Assembly (NCBI GenBank): GCA_964400105.1
Contig: CAYNTG010000080.1
Location: 1-11,018 of the forward strand
Length of the DNA: 11,018 nucleotides
Direction of reading: 5' to 3'
Source: CAYNTG01 sp964400105
GTDB taxonomy: Bacteria > UBP14 > UBA6098
Shown here: piece after piece, positions 1-7,802 of the stretch
How positions within the stretch are numbered: position 1 is the first letter of the stretch
Layout: each line of letters starts with the position of its first letter
The notes under the pieces: model-generated
The model's database searches: none
What the model was told of the DNA's origin: nothing
What the model saw: only the letters and a program-made list of their open reading frames with translations
Position numbers and translations under genes: made by a program

Positions 1-13
1 GTGGTGTGGATGG

Positions 14-52
14 GATTTTTGCGTGCGAAGCAACCGCAAAAATCGTGACAGC
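14..52 (+). repeat. Hairpin with perfect 10-bp stem followed by GTGACAGC box (left flank)
   Basis: GATTTTTGCG at 14-23 is the exact reverse complement of CGCAAAAATC at 35-44. The 11-base loop (24-34) itself contains a TGC/GCA pair closing a GAA triloop. The stem runs directly into GTGACAGC; ATCGTGACAGC at 42-52 recurs as its reverse complement at 10942-10952 in the right flank, again next to a perfect 10-bp hairpin. The T-run is in the 5' arm rather than after the 3' arm, so this is not a usual intrinsic terminator on either strand. The pairing and shared box are seen directly; membership in one repeat family is inferred. Confidence 0.6.
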
Positions 53-94
53 GCGAAGGGACGGGTTTTCAAGCGAAAGTCGCCGCTTACGACG

Positions 95-139
95 ACCCGG
101 AACGGTGCTTCATTTAAGCTCGGTCGCCGGGTCGGCCTC
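95..139 (+). repeat. Core module of dispersed repeat, left copy
   Basis: This 45-base stretch, beginning ACCCGGAACGG and ending TCGGCCTC, matches the reverse complement of 10974-11018 at 39 of 45 positions without a gap. Five of the six differences lie between transition pairs. A weaker match continues to about 145, and possibly to 170 with a gap. The two copies point inward from opposite ends of the window. Both lie outside the recognised genes, so they look like an intergenic repeat family, although one reading frame stays open through both copies (see findings). Confidence 0.75.
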
Positions 140-166
140 GCCTGTTCGTAAGACCGCCGATTCCTC

Positions 167-195
167 TTGATTTAATGCGATTAATTAGCTATTTT
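167..195 (+). promoter_or_regulatory. Possible sigma-70-type promoter for the cluster
   Basis: TTGATT at 167-172 is separated by 17 bases from TATTTT at 190-195, each matching its consensus at four of six positions. Base composition drops sharply to AT-rich from about 165 to 225, just before the first gene. A second -10-like TATATT lies at 209-214 but has no convincing -35 box. Transcription from the first pair would begin near 202. This is a pattern match only, and AT-rich DNA gives such matches by chance. Confidence 0.3.
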
Positions 196-222
196 TCTCT
201 AATATATTTATATTCTAATATT

Positions 223-2052
223 ATGACTATTATGACAGATATAGAAAAAATCGATAATTTTACGGCCGAAGAAGATGCCACCGATATGTTGAGTGTTATC
301 GTTAATGTCTTCGACGAGGGAATCGTGATAATCGACCGCGATTATAACCTCGTTTGGGCGAACGAAACCATGAAAAAATGGTTCGATATAAGGAAAAGCA
401 ACATCGGTTCTCCATGTAAAAATATAATCGAAGGCAACGAGGATTTTTGCCGGGGATGCACGATAACGAATACATTCAAAGATGGCCGGCCGCACCGAAG
501 TTTCGATATGGCTACTTTAATGGACAAGCGGAAAAGGACATTTCAGATATTGACCGGGCCGCTCTTTAATTCCGAGGGTGAGGTAGTTAAGGTCTTCAAG
601 ATTATCCGCGATGTAACCGACCGCGAAAGGGTGGTCTCCGTCCTTGCGAAGACCAAGGAGCGCCTCGAGGACGCGAACGTCCAACTGTCGAGACGGGTCG
701 ATGAACTCGCCATGCTTATGGAGCTTTCGGATGCAATGCAGGCGGTCGAAAGCCTCGACGAAAACCTGCGGATATTCCTTACGGCCGTCACCGCTTATGA
801 GGGTTGTAGGTTCAATCGTGCTTTTCTCTTTCTCGTGAACCGCGAGGAGAACAGTATTGAGGGGCGATACGCCGTCGGGCCGTCCAGCCCGGAAGAGGCA
901 GGGCGAATCTGGGAGGAGCTTGCGGATAATCCGACGCGCTCGTTTACCGAGGCCCTCGGCGTGTATCGTCAGGCGGTGGACGGTTCCGATATCGAGGTCA
1001 ATACGATAATAAGGGATATTAAATTCGACCTCTCCGACGAAAGCAACCTTTTGGTTCGTGTTTTAAAGAAACGGGATCCGCAGATATTCAATAACGCTTT
1101 TTCGGATCCGGAGGTATGGGATTTGGGGAAGACCTTGCGTAGCGATAATTTCGCGGTTATCCCCCTTTATGCGATGGGAAATCCGGTCGGTGTTCTTATA
1201 GTGGACAATGTGATCACACTCAGCGATATTACGGAAGATAGATTGCGTTTGGTGCGTATGTTGGCCGGCCATGCGAGTTTGGCGATAGAGAGGGGTATCT
1301 TAACCGATCAGGTCACAAAGCAATTCGGGGAGCTTCAGAAGACATATAAAAAGCTTCGCGAGAATCAGGAGATTCTCGTCAGAACGGAAAAGCTCACCAC
1401 TATCGGCAAGCTATCCGCTCAAATGGCTCACGAGATACGAAACCCGCTGGTCTCGATAGGCGGTTTTGCGAGGAATATCGCGAAACACTCGGAACCAAAT
1501 TCGAAGGTGCGCCGTGGAGCCGATATTATTCTCGACGAGGTCAATCGTTTGGAGGGGATCGTTTATGACGTGCTTTCGTATTCGAAAACATCACAACCAC
1601 GCCCGAAGGATACCGACCTCAACGAGTTGATTAAATCTACACTCGAAATGATCGGGGATCAACTCGCAAGCGACGATGTCGAAGTGAAGACCGTTCTCGC
1701 CGACAATGTCGGAATGATCGGCCTCGACCCCGATCAGATAAGGCAGGTCTTGCTTAATCTTTTCAAGAATGCTGCATCCGCTATGGTCGAAGGCGGGGTT
1801 TTGGAGATTACCACGAAGCGCGCCGGTGGGTTCGTGTGGATGAATGTGATCGATACGGGGTCTGGGATTCCTGGCGAGCTTAAGAAGAAGATATTCGAGC
1901 CGTTTTTCACTACGAAATCATCCGGCACGGGTTTGGGTCTGTCGATAAGCTATCAAATTATTGAGGCGCATCGTGGGATGATATGGTTCACATCGACACC
2001 GGGTAAGGGAACGATCTTTCATGTGAAATTGCCTGTAAAAATCATTACTTAG
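223..2052 (+). CDS. Soluble PAS-GAF sensor histidine kinase
   Basis: Cytoplasmic two-component sensor kinase that would autophosphorylate on His and pass the phosphate to a receiver domain, most likely the next gene's product. Numbered from the ATG at 223: PAS domain at about 22-134, a coiled-coil linker, a GAF-like domain at about 165-360, a second coiled coil, then the dimerisation/phosphoacceptor helix with H403 in HEIRNPL. The ATP-binding domain has the N box around N516 (LLNLFKNAASAM), G1 box DTGSGIP from D544, F box FEPFFTTK and G2 box GTGLGL at 568-573. No membrane segment is seen, so the signal is intracellular. The PAS domain carries C65, C76 and C79 in a C-x10-C-x2-C pattern that could bind a metal or sense redox; this is inference. 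The start is uncertain: the frame opens at ATG 175, but 175-222 is AT-rich, encodes an unlikely hydrophobic leader and overlaps the candidate promoter. ATG 232 is equally possible, and none of the three has a clear Shine-Dalgarno site. Confidence 0.93.
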   Translation: MTIMTDIEKIDNFTAEEDATDMLSVIVNVFDEGIVIIDRDYNLVWANETMKKWFDIRKSNIGSPCKNIIEGNEDFCRGCTITNTFKDGRPHRSFDMATLMDKRKRTFQILTGPLFNSEGEVVKVFKIIRDVTDRERVVSVLAKTKERLEDANVQLSRRVDELAMLMELSDAMQAVESLDENLRIFLTAVTAYEGCRFNRAFLFLVNREENSIEGRYAVGPSSPEEAGRIWEELADNPTRSFTEALGVYRQAVDGSDIEVNTIIRDIKFDLSDESNLLVRVLKKRDPQIFNNAFSDPEVWDLGKTLRSDNFAVIPLYAMGNPVGVLIVDNVITLSDITEDRLRLVRMLAGHASLAIERGILTDQVTKQFGELQKTYKKLRENQEILVRTEKLTTIGKLSAQMAHEIRNPLVSIGGFARNIAKHSEPNSKVRRGADIILDEVNRLEGIVYDVLSYSKTSQPRPKDTDLNELIKSTLEMIGDQLASDDVEVKTVLADNVGMIGLDPDQIRQVLLNLFKNAASAMVEGGVLEITTKRAGGFVWMNVIDTGSGIPGELKKKIFEPFFTTKSSGTGLGLSISYQIIEAHRGMIWFTSTPGKGTIFHVKLPVKIIT

Positions 2053-2056
2053 GAGG
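2051..2056 (+). promoter_or_regulatory. Shine-Dalgarno site of the response regulator
   Basis: A full AGGAGG lies four bases before the ATG at 2061 and overlaps the stop codon of the kinase (TAG, 2050-2052). Ribosomes finishing the kinase would reach it directly, suggesting translational coupling. Confidence 0.8.
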
Positions 2057-2060
2057 AACT

Positions 2061-2426
2061 ATGGCGAAAATTCTTATCGTCGACGACGAAGCTAATATCC
2101 GGGCACTTTACGAAACCGAATTGGAGGACGAAGGCTATGAGGTTGTGTCAGTGGATTCGGCTCGGGCTGCACTCGAGTTGCTTAACAAGGAGGTTTTCGA
2201 CCTCGTGATTCTCGATATCCGCATGCCGGGAGACGACGGGATAACGGCTCTCGAGAAGATGATGGTCAAGAACCGGAACCTTCCGGTTATCCTCAATACG
2301 GCCTATCCGGGATATAAAGACAATTTTCTCAGCTGGCTCGCGGAGGACTACTTGATCAAATCATCCGACCTGAGCGATCTGAAGAATAAGATAGCGGAGA
2401 TTCTCCAAAAGCGAGACAAGGCTTGA
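2061..2426 (+). CDS. Single-domain response regulator (CheY-like receiver)
   Basis: A receiver domain of 121 residues with no output domain. It has the acidic pair D9-D10 in ILIVDDE, phosphoacceptor D52 in LVILDIRMPG, the switch residue T80 and the conserved lysine K100. Instead of the usual Lys-Pro after the last strand it reads YLIKSSDLSDLK, so the cis-proline is replaced by serine; from memory this K-S-S-D version is a recurring receiver subgroup often beside PAS kinases. It starts eight bases after the kinase stop and is almost surely its partner. With no DNA-binding domain it must act by protein contact or by phosphotransfer to a component outside the window. Confidence 0.93.
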   Translation: MAKILIVDDEANIRALYETELEDEGYEVVSVDSARAALELLNKEVFDLVILDIRMPGDDGITALEKMMVKNRNLPVILNTAYPGYKDNFLSWLAEDYLIKSSDLSDLKNKIAEILQKRDKA

Positions 2427-3886
2427 CCGATAACCGAACCAATTGGTCGAATTGGGCGCTTATCTTTATCCTGGTCGTTTCGGCGGTCAGGATAGCCGTC
2501 TTGCCCGCTATGGATCTCACTCCACAGGATGCCTATTACTGGCAATATGCCAAACATCCGGCGATAGGATATTTCGATCATCCGCCGGTTCATGCATATA
2601 TAGCCCGCGTAACGACGGCGGTCTTCGGCGATAATCCGTTTGGTATCCGTTTTGGGCCGTGGCTTTGCGGCCTCGGTGTCTTATTGCTTATCTTCGAGTT
2701 CGCCCGAAGGATTTGGGGTGGGCGTGCAGGGTTTTGGGTTGCGGTATTGGCAGGTGTTACCCCGCTTTTCAGCATCGGAAGCGGCGTTCTAACGCCGGAC
2801 CCGCCGTTGCTTTTCTTCTGGACACTCGCGGTCTATTTAGGTTATCGAACGATAACCGAAAATCATAAAACATGGTGGATTCTGACCGGTCTCGCATGTG
2901 GTTTAGCGATGCTGTCAAAATATACGGCCGCATTTCTCGCGCCGGGATTCCTTATAGTTTTGATTTTCTCGAAGAGTGGTCGCGAGCATCTGAAATCGCC
3001 GTGGCCATATATCGGTTTGGTCGCCGCGACGGTCGCATTTTTACCCCAGATAATATGGAACGCGAATCACGAATGGGCGAGTTTCGCGTTCCAATCGACG
3101 CGAAGGGCCGGCGAGTTGTCCCGATGGCGGTTGGACCTTTTCGGCGGAATGCTCGGTTCGCAGATTGCGGTTGTCAGCCCGCTCATTTTCGCGGGTGTAA
3201 TATGGGCTTCGGCTCGCGCATCGATTCGAGGGCTTTTCCGCAAAAAAGATTTTGATTGTTTATATCTCGCGGCATTCAGCATTCCGATTATTGCGTTCTT
3301 CACGCTCGTTTCGCTTCGATATTGGGTTAAGATGAATTGGCTGGCACCGGCATATATTACCGGCCTTATGGCCTTTATCGGAATGTTTATCGAAAGAGCG
3401 CGCGGCAAGGGATTTTTGAAATGGGCAGCGATTATCGGTGCGGTGGAGACGGTGGTGCTATATGTGCTCGTCCTAGTTCCGGGAATCCCGCTGACCGGCG
3501 AGGCGGCATATTGGGAAGGCTGGAGGGAGGTCGCGGCGGTCGTGGACTCGGCGCGCGATGATATGAACGAGGACACATTCGTAGCCGGATGGGGATATAA
3601 GGTTCCCTCGGAGCTGCGGTTTTATATCGCCGGCAGACCGGAGACTCACTCGAACGAGATTTTCGGATTTCACGGCCTGAATTACACATATTGGACGAAC
3701 ACCGATGATCTTCTGCGGCGCGACTGCATATTTGTCGCGGATTCCCGCGAGCCGTTACGCGACGTGGGGATTCTCACAAGCCATTTCGATAGCGTCGCCG
3801 CTCCGGATACGCTTCGGCCTTTGAAGGGAAACAAACCAGTTACGACGTTCAGGATTTGGAGGTGTTTTGGATATACCGGTCCGTGA
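2423..3886 (+). CDS. PMT/ArnT-like integral membrane glycosyltransferase (PMT_2 type)
   Basis: A polytopic inner-membrane protein of 487 residues, predicted to transfer a sugar from a polyprenyl-phosphate donor to a lipid, glycan or protein acceptor on the periplasmic side. The first helix (about 11-30) leads into TPQDAYYW with the likely catalytic D36, then IGYFDHPP at 48-55, both hallmarks of the PMT_2/GT39-GT83 superfamily. TPDPPLLFFW at 124-133 and WVKMNWLAPAY at 301-311 are further family motifs. About ten hydrophobic helices are followed by a soluble periplasmic-type tail from about 360. The start is TTG at 2423, overlapping the TGA stop of the response regulator by four bases. No upstream alternative is credible, and the next in-frame Met would cut the first helix. 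The acceptor and the sugar cannot be read from sequence. Confidence 0.88.
   Translation: MTDNRTNWSNWALIFILVVSAVRIAVLPAMDLTPQDAYYWQYAKHPAIGYFDHPPVHAYIARVTTAVFGDNPFGIRFGPWLCGLGVLLLIFEFARRIWGGRAGFWVAVLAGVTPLFSIGSGVLTPDPPLLFFWTLAVYLGYRTITENHKTWWILTGLACGLAMLSKYTAAFLAPGFLIVLIFSKSGREHLKSPWPYIGLVAATVAFLPQIIWNANHEWASFAFQSTRRAGELSRWRLDLFGGMLGSQIAVVSPLIFAGVIWASARASIRGLFRKKDFDCLYLAAFSIPIIAFFTLVSLRYWVKMNWLAPAYITGLMAFIGMFIERARGKGFLKWAAIIGAVETVVLYVLVLVPGIPLTGEAAYWEGWREVAAVVDSARDDMNEDTFVAGWGYKVPSELRFYIAGRPETHSNEIFGFHGLNYTYWTNTDDLLRRDCIFVADSREPLRDVGILTSHFDSVAAPDTLRPLKGNKPVTTFRIWRCFGYTGP
3858..3862 (+). promoter_or_regulatory. Shine-Dalgarno site deciding the TTG start of the GtrA-like gene
   Basis: GGAGG sits four bases before TTG at 3867, inside the end of the glycosyltransferase gene. 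It supports the TTG start, which gives a normal GtrA N-terminus (MDIPVREYLERGWKFGLVG), and a 20-base overlap with the preceding gene. Confidence 0.65.
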
Positions 3887-4277
3887 ATATCTTGAGCGCG
3901 GGTGGAAATTCGGTCTCGTCGGAATATTTGGATTCATCATAAATCAAGGGCTTTTGATGATTCTTGTCGGCGATGTCGGACTGCCGACATGGCTCGGCAG
4001 CGCGATTGCTATCGAAGTATCGATTATCGGCAATTGGGCTGTCAACGATTCGTGGACATGGCGTGACAGAAGAAACACTGTGTGGTATAAACGAATGCTC
4101 AAGTATAACCTGACTGCGGGCGCGACCTCCTATGGCGTGAACTATCCGATACTGCTCTTTCTCAGCGGCCATATCGGAATAAATTACGCCATCGCGAATA
4201 TTATCGGCGTCGGTTTCGCCTCCATGGCGAATTTCTTGATCAATCACCATTGGACTTACTTCAAGGCGGAGGATTGA
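3867..4277 (+). CDS. GtrA-like small membrane protein (putative polyprenyl-phosphate-sugar flippase)
   Basis: A 136-residue inner-membrane protein of the GtrA family. Members are thought to flip polyprenyl-phosphate-linked sugars across the membrane or to assist the associated glycosyltransferases. Four hydrophobic helices are visible at about 15-33, 40-57, 75-93 and 100-120. The family's twin motifs are present: NWAVNDSWTWRDR after the second helix and NFLINHHWTYF after the fourth. The gene begins at a TTG inside the 3' end of the PMT-like gene and ends directly against the next TTG start. The neighbouring PMT-like enzyme would use the flipped donor, so the two probably work as a pair. The cytosolic synthase (usually a GT2 enzyme) that would charge the lipid is not in the window. 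Confidence 0.88.
   Translation: MDIPVREYLERGWKFGLVGIFGFIINQGLLMILVGDVGLPTWLGSAIAIEVSIIGNWAVNDSWTWRDRRNTVWYKRMLKYNLTAGATSYGVNYPILLFLSGHIGINYAIANIIGVGFASMANFLINHHWTYFKAED
4268..4272 (+). promoter_or_regulatory. Shine-Dalgarno site deciding the TTG start of the TamB-like gene
   Basis: GGAGG lies five bases before TTG at 4278, which itself follows the GtrA stop codon (TGA, 4275-4277) with no gap. The nearest ATG, at 4325, is out of frame. The site therefore supports TTG and implies coupled translation. Confidence 0.7.
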
Positions 4278-7200
4278 TTGGGCGAAAAAAAGGAAATAGG
4301 GACACGAAAAAGGAGAGCGAAAAAATGGATTATCGCAATTTTTGCGGTGATTTTTATTTTCGTGCTTTTTTGTATCTCCTTGCTTTTCTTCTTGCCCATG
4401 CAAAGGCTTTCCGTCCGTTCGATCCTTCGAGTTGCGGGTATCGATGCGCAGGTCGATTTCGACCGATTACGTTTTAGCAGACATAATTTATATATCGATG
4501 GGCTTGAGCTTTCCATACCTGATAAGGGTATTTCCGTGGAATTCGATTCGCTTCGATCCGAGTTTTCCATCCGGGGAAGGCGTGCGCAAATGATAGCTCT
4601 TTACAGACCGCAGATCGTTATCACTCCGGCGAAAGCAGGCGATGAAAAGCCGGTTTCAGAAGATGCCGAATCCGCAGAAAAAAGCGAGCTTCCAAATATT
4701 CGGATAGACAGTCTATTCATAGACCGTGCCGAATTCGGAACCGGCGGATTTTCGGCAGAGGATTTCACGTATATCGGATCGATGGAGACGAAGCGCGGCG
4801 CGATTATCCTCGTTGCGGATTCCATCGGCGCTTTTTTGCCGGGGCGCGGGAGAGTGAATTGTGCAAAGGGCAGCATCGTTTATGACGACGGTATTGCGCT
4901 CGACCTATTGCTCACTTTGAATCGAACGAATCTCGATGTCGAGGGCGCTATCACGAATTTTGATCCGGTCGAGTGGCATTTCAAAGGCGGTGGCGAAACC
5001 GTCGATCTGGTCGAGGTGGATTCGCTTCTCGGCCTCGATGTTTTGGTCGGCAACGGGAATTTGGAAATCGATCTCGGCGGAAGGGGCGATTCCGTATCCG
5101 GCAATATTTTCCTCAATGGTGAGATTTTCGATATTCCCGCCGGCAATGTAAGAACCGATTTGGTTTTTGCAAATCAGCGGCTCGTGCTGGCGAATCTTTG
5201 CGGCGAGGCATGGGGCGCATCCGTAGATGCTGACATTCAGCTAGATTTTACCAAAAATAAAAGCGGTGGATCCATAGGATTATCTATTCATGGTTCTGCG
5301 GAGAATTTGGATCTCAATGCCTTTATGGTCGATAGCGGACTTCCATCGAGATTGACAGGTGAAACCAGGATCGAGGGGACAATCCTGGACGAGAGCGTTA
5401 TGTTGTCGATTTTTGGAGACCTCGATGCCGGCGAGATTCTGGGATTTCCATTCGACGAGGTGACTGGAAGCCTGTTCGTTTCGCCGGATTCGGTGCGCTT
5501 CTATCCCGGTTTCGAGGTCTTGACGGGCGGCAATTTCCTCACATTCACAGGCGTTATCGTCATGGACGGCGAGATATTTATCGAATTTGGACTTTGGGCG
5601 CGGGACGTCGCAAAGATTGCCTCGTGGTTCGGTATCGAGGATGTTGTCGGTGGAAGGCTCCGACTCGAAAATGGCGAGATACTCGGCACGGTCGATAACC
5701 CGATCCTGAGTTTGGATATCATGAGCGATTCGCTGGTTACGGCATTTCTTCAGCACGACCGATTGGTCGGGGATGTCACGATGTATGATCTGGCAACGTT
5801 TCCGCACGGAGATATCTATATCGTTACCGGGGGATCGATAGCCGGTCTCGGGTTCGATTCCCTTATGACCAATGTCGAGATTCACGGCAATCGCTTCTAT
5901 GTCAAACCGCTACGAATCTGGGGCGATACACTTTCCGTCAAGGGGATCGCGGAGATTTATATCGACGAGGATTCGATAGGCATTCAGGCCGAGGGACTCG
6001 AACTCATTTTTCTTGGCAAACCGGTCGTCCTCGAATCGACTTTTACCGTGAGTATTCTCGGCGAAAATATCGAGGCGTCTCCGCTTCTGGCGAGTGCTCT
6101 CGGCGGAAATCTTGTGGTCGAGGATTTTCGCGGCGACCGCGACGGCATTTCCCTTAAGGCATCATTCAAAGATTTAAGATATGGCGAACTCGGCGATATC
6201 GTCGGTTCGAGGGATATTTACGGCAGGATAAACGGATCGCTTTTCTATTCGACATCGAGCGATGTCGAGGGCGGCACGGGAACTTTTTCTCTCGCCATAG
6301 ACGATCTAGTTACCGGCGATTTGAGATGGGAAAAAGCCGAAGCGGAGGGGGCGATCCACGGTGGGGTTCTCAAGATCGAACCGTTTGTAGTGTCGAGGAA
6401 AACCGAAAAATATACGATGAACGGATGGGTCGATCTGTCCGCCGACGATAAGCCGTTCTCGGTCGAGGTCGGAGGCAGTGGAGATCGCATCGATGCGCTA
6501 CACGCATTCCTCGTGGAGGTGGATTCTGCGGTTGGGCCTTACGATTTGACACTCTTCGTGGCCGGCAACAGGGATTTCATCTTCGCCGACGGCAGATTTG
6601 AATGGAATAACGGCGTTCTCGTTATGCGCGATCTCGCCGACCCGATAGAAAGCCTTTGTGTTCGGATGACGCTCGATGGCGAAAAACTATATGTGGACTC
6701 GCTTTCCGGAGTGATCGGCGCTCTACCGATAGACAGCAAATCCATCTGGGCGAGGGTGAAGCGCCTCTTTACGCGCAGGAAAAAGGAATACGGCAATTTC
6801 GAGCTTGAAGGTTTGATCGATTTTTTTGAACCGACATCCCCGAAACCCGATATACGCCTTCATCTTGAGCGATTGCCATTAAACTTCCCGGATGACGGCA
6901 TCTTCACCCGTCTCGGTGCGGATCTGAATCTCAGCTTCGACCGGAAGATGAAAATTTCGGGGAATGTGAACGTCGATTATGCCAATATCGTCCAGCTCGA
7001 AACGGGCGGCAACGGCGGAACGGGAGAAATCCCTTTCGACCTGAATATCGTTATCGATATGCCGAGGAACGTCTATATCAACACGAATCTCCTCGAAACG
7101 GAACTCGGCGGAAAGATAAATATCCTCACGGAAAACGAACGGCTCGCGCTTTACGGCGATATCGATGTTCTACGCGGCAAGGTTTTCTTCTATGGGCAGA

Positions 7201-7802
7201 CGTTCAAGATCGAACAGGGGGACATCGATTTTCGGACGCTCGAGGGGATCAATCCGACGATCGATATACGAGCCGTTTCGCGTGTCGAGCAGATACGGGT
7301 CGTGATTCATATAACCGGCGACCTCGATGTCCCGGAGATCGAGCTTTACGCGGAGGATCAAAACGGAGAAAGACTGCCGTTCGATCAGCGACAGATACTC
7401 TCCGTTCTCGCATTCCGAACCGGTGGCGATGGAAGCGATACCACCGGATTCGAGGTTGGTTCGGTGATCGAGGAAAGACTTCCGCAGGTTATCCAAAGCT
7501 ATATATCGCGCGAGATGGAGACCATGGCGCGAAAGACGCTCGGCGTCGAGACATTCGAGTTCGAGCCTTCCGACGAGGATGTTTTCGACTTTTCGCAGGC
7601 GAATGTTACGATAGGGAAATATCTTACCGATAAATTATATTTGAAATATACGCGCTCGCTATCCTTCGACGAAACCGCCGAGGATATTATCAATTTGCAA
7701 TACCGGATCACCGATCACATCTTCATCGAGGGAACGCGCGAAGCCGGACAAAAGGATAAGGATAGTTACAGACTCGATCTGAAATTCAGATGGGAATACT
7801 GA
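4278..7802 (+). CDS. tamB: TamB-like translocation and assembly module protein (DUF490 C-terminal domain)
   Basis: A very long envelope protein of 1174 residues. It has a short, strongly basic cytosolic tail (1-16), one inner-membrane anchor at about 17-39, then over 1,000 residues of beta-rich periplasmic sequence with the short alternating strands typical of AsmA/TamB-type grooves. The C-terminal DUF490 hallmark is clear: GKVFFYGQTFKIEQGDIDF from about 967, followed by the conserved QRQILSVLAF, LPQVIQSYISREM and VTIGKYLTDKLYLKY (from 1110), ending in aromatic strands. TamB proteins span the periplasm and dock on an Omp85 partner; they are linked to outer-membrane protein assembly and to phospholipid transport. 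The next gene encodes such a partner and overlaps this one by 13 bases. A basic patch at 824-838 (WARVKRLFTRRKKEY) interrupts the acidic, beta-rich body. The length is close to the roughly 1,260 residues of E. coli TamB. Function is inferred from family and context. Confidence 0.88.
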   Translation: MGEKKEIGTRKRRAKKWIIAIFAVIFIFVLFCISLLFFLPMQRLSVRSILRVAGIDAQVDFDRLRFSRHNLYIDGLELSIPDKGISVEFDSLRSEFSIRGRRAQMIALYRPQIVITPAKAGDEKPVSEDAESAEKSELPNIRIDSLFIDRAEFGTGGFSAEDFTYIGSMETKRGAIILVADSIGAFLPGRGRVNCAKGSIVYDDGIALDLLLTLNRTNLDVEGAITNFDPVEWHFKGGGETVDLVEVDSLLGLDVLVGNGNLEIDLGGRGDSVSGNIFLNGEIFDIPAGNVRTDLVFANQRLVLANLCGEAWGASVDADIQLDFTKNKSGGSIGLSIHGSAENLDLNAFMVDSGLPSRLTGETRIEGTILDESVMLSIFGDLDAGEILGFPFDEVTGSLFVSPDSVRFYPGFEVLTGGNFLTFTGVIVMDGEIFIEFGLWARDVAKIASWFGIEDVVGGRLRLENGEILGTVDNPILSLDIMSDSLVTAFLQHDRLVGDVTMYDLATFPHGDIYIVTGGSIAGLGFDSLMTNVEIHGNRFYVKPLRIWGDTLSVKGIAEIYIDEDSIGIQAEGLELIFLGKPVVLESTFTVSILGENIEASPLLASALGGNLVVEDFRGDRDGISLKASFKDLRYGELGDIVGSRDIYGRINGSLFYSTSSDVEGGTGTFSLAIDDLVTGDLRWEKAEAEGAIHGGVLKIEPFVVSRKTEKYTMNGWVDLSADDKPFSVEVGGSGDRIDALHAFLVEVDSAVGPYDLTLFVAGNRDFIFADGRFEWNNGVLVMRDLADPIESLCVRMTLDGEKLYVDSLSGVIGALPIDSKSIWARVKRLFTRRKKEYGNFELEGLIDFFEPTSPKPDIRLHLERLPLNFPDDGIFTRLGADLNLSFDRKMKISGNVNVDYANIVQLETGGNGGTGEIPFDLNIVIDMPRNVYINTNLLETELGGKINILTENERLALYGDIDVLRGKVFFYGQTFKIEQGDIDFRTLEGINPTIDIRAVSRVEQIRVVIHITGDLDVPEIELYAEDQNGERLPFDQRQILSVLAFRTGGDGSDTTGFEVGSVIEERLPQVIQSYISREMETMARKTLGVETFEFEPSDEDVFDFSQANVTIGKYLTDKLYLKYTRSLSFDETAEDIINLQYRITDHIFIEGTREAGQKDKDSYRLDLKFRWEY

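Noticed and set aside
93..134. Inverted repeat CGACCCGG / CCGGGTCG with 26-base spacing inside the left core repeat
   Set aside because: The corresponding positions in the right copy do not pair and there are no compensatory changes, so a conserved stem is not supported.
2..168. Open frames on the + strand at the left edge, possibly a gene end
   Set aside because: Two different frames are open through the same stretch and neither product resembles a known domain. One frame shows only residue-changing differences against the right repeat copy. I treat it as non-coding repeat but record the other frame as a finding.
175..222. N-terminal extension of the kinase from the ATG at 175
   Set aside because: The stretch is AT-rich unlike the gene body, encodes a short hydrophobic leader not needed by the PAS domain, lacks a ribosome site and overlaps the best promoter candidate. 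It cannot be fully excluded.
3849..4403. Minus-strand open frame of 184 codons over the GtrA-like gene
   Set aside because: It is the antisense shadow of a clear GtrA gene and of the start of the TamB-like gene, with low-complexity, charged composition and no family signature.
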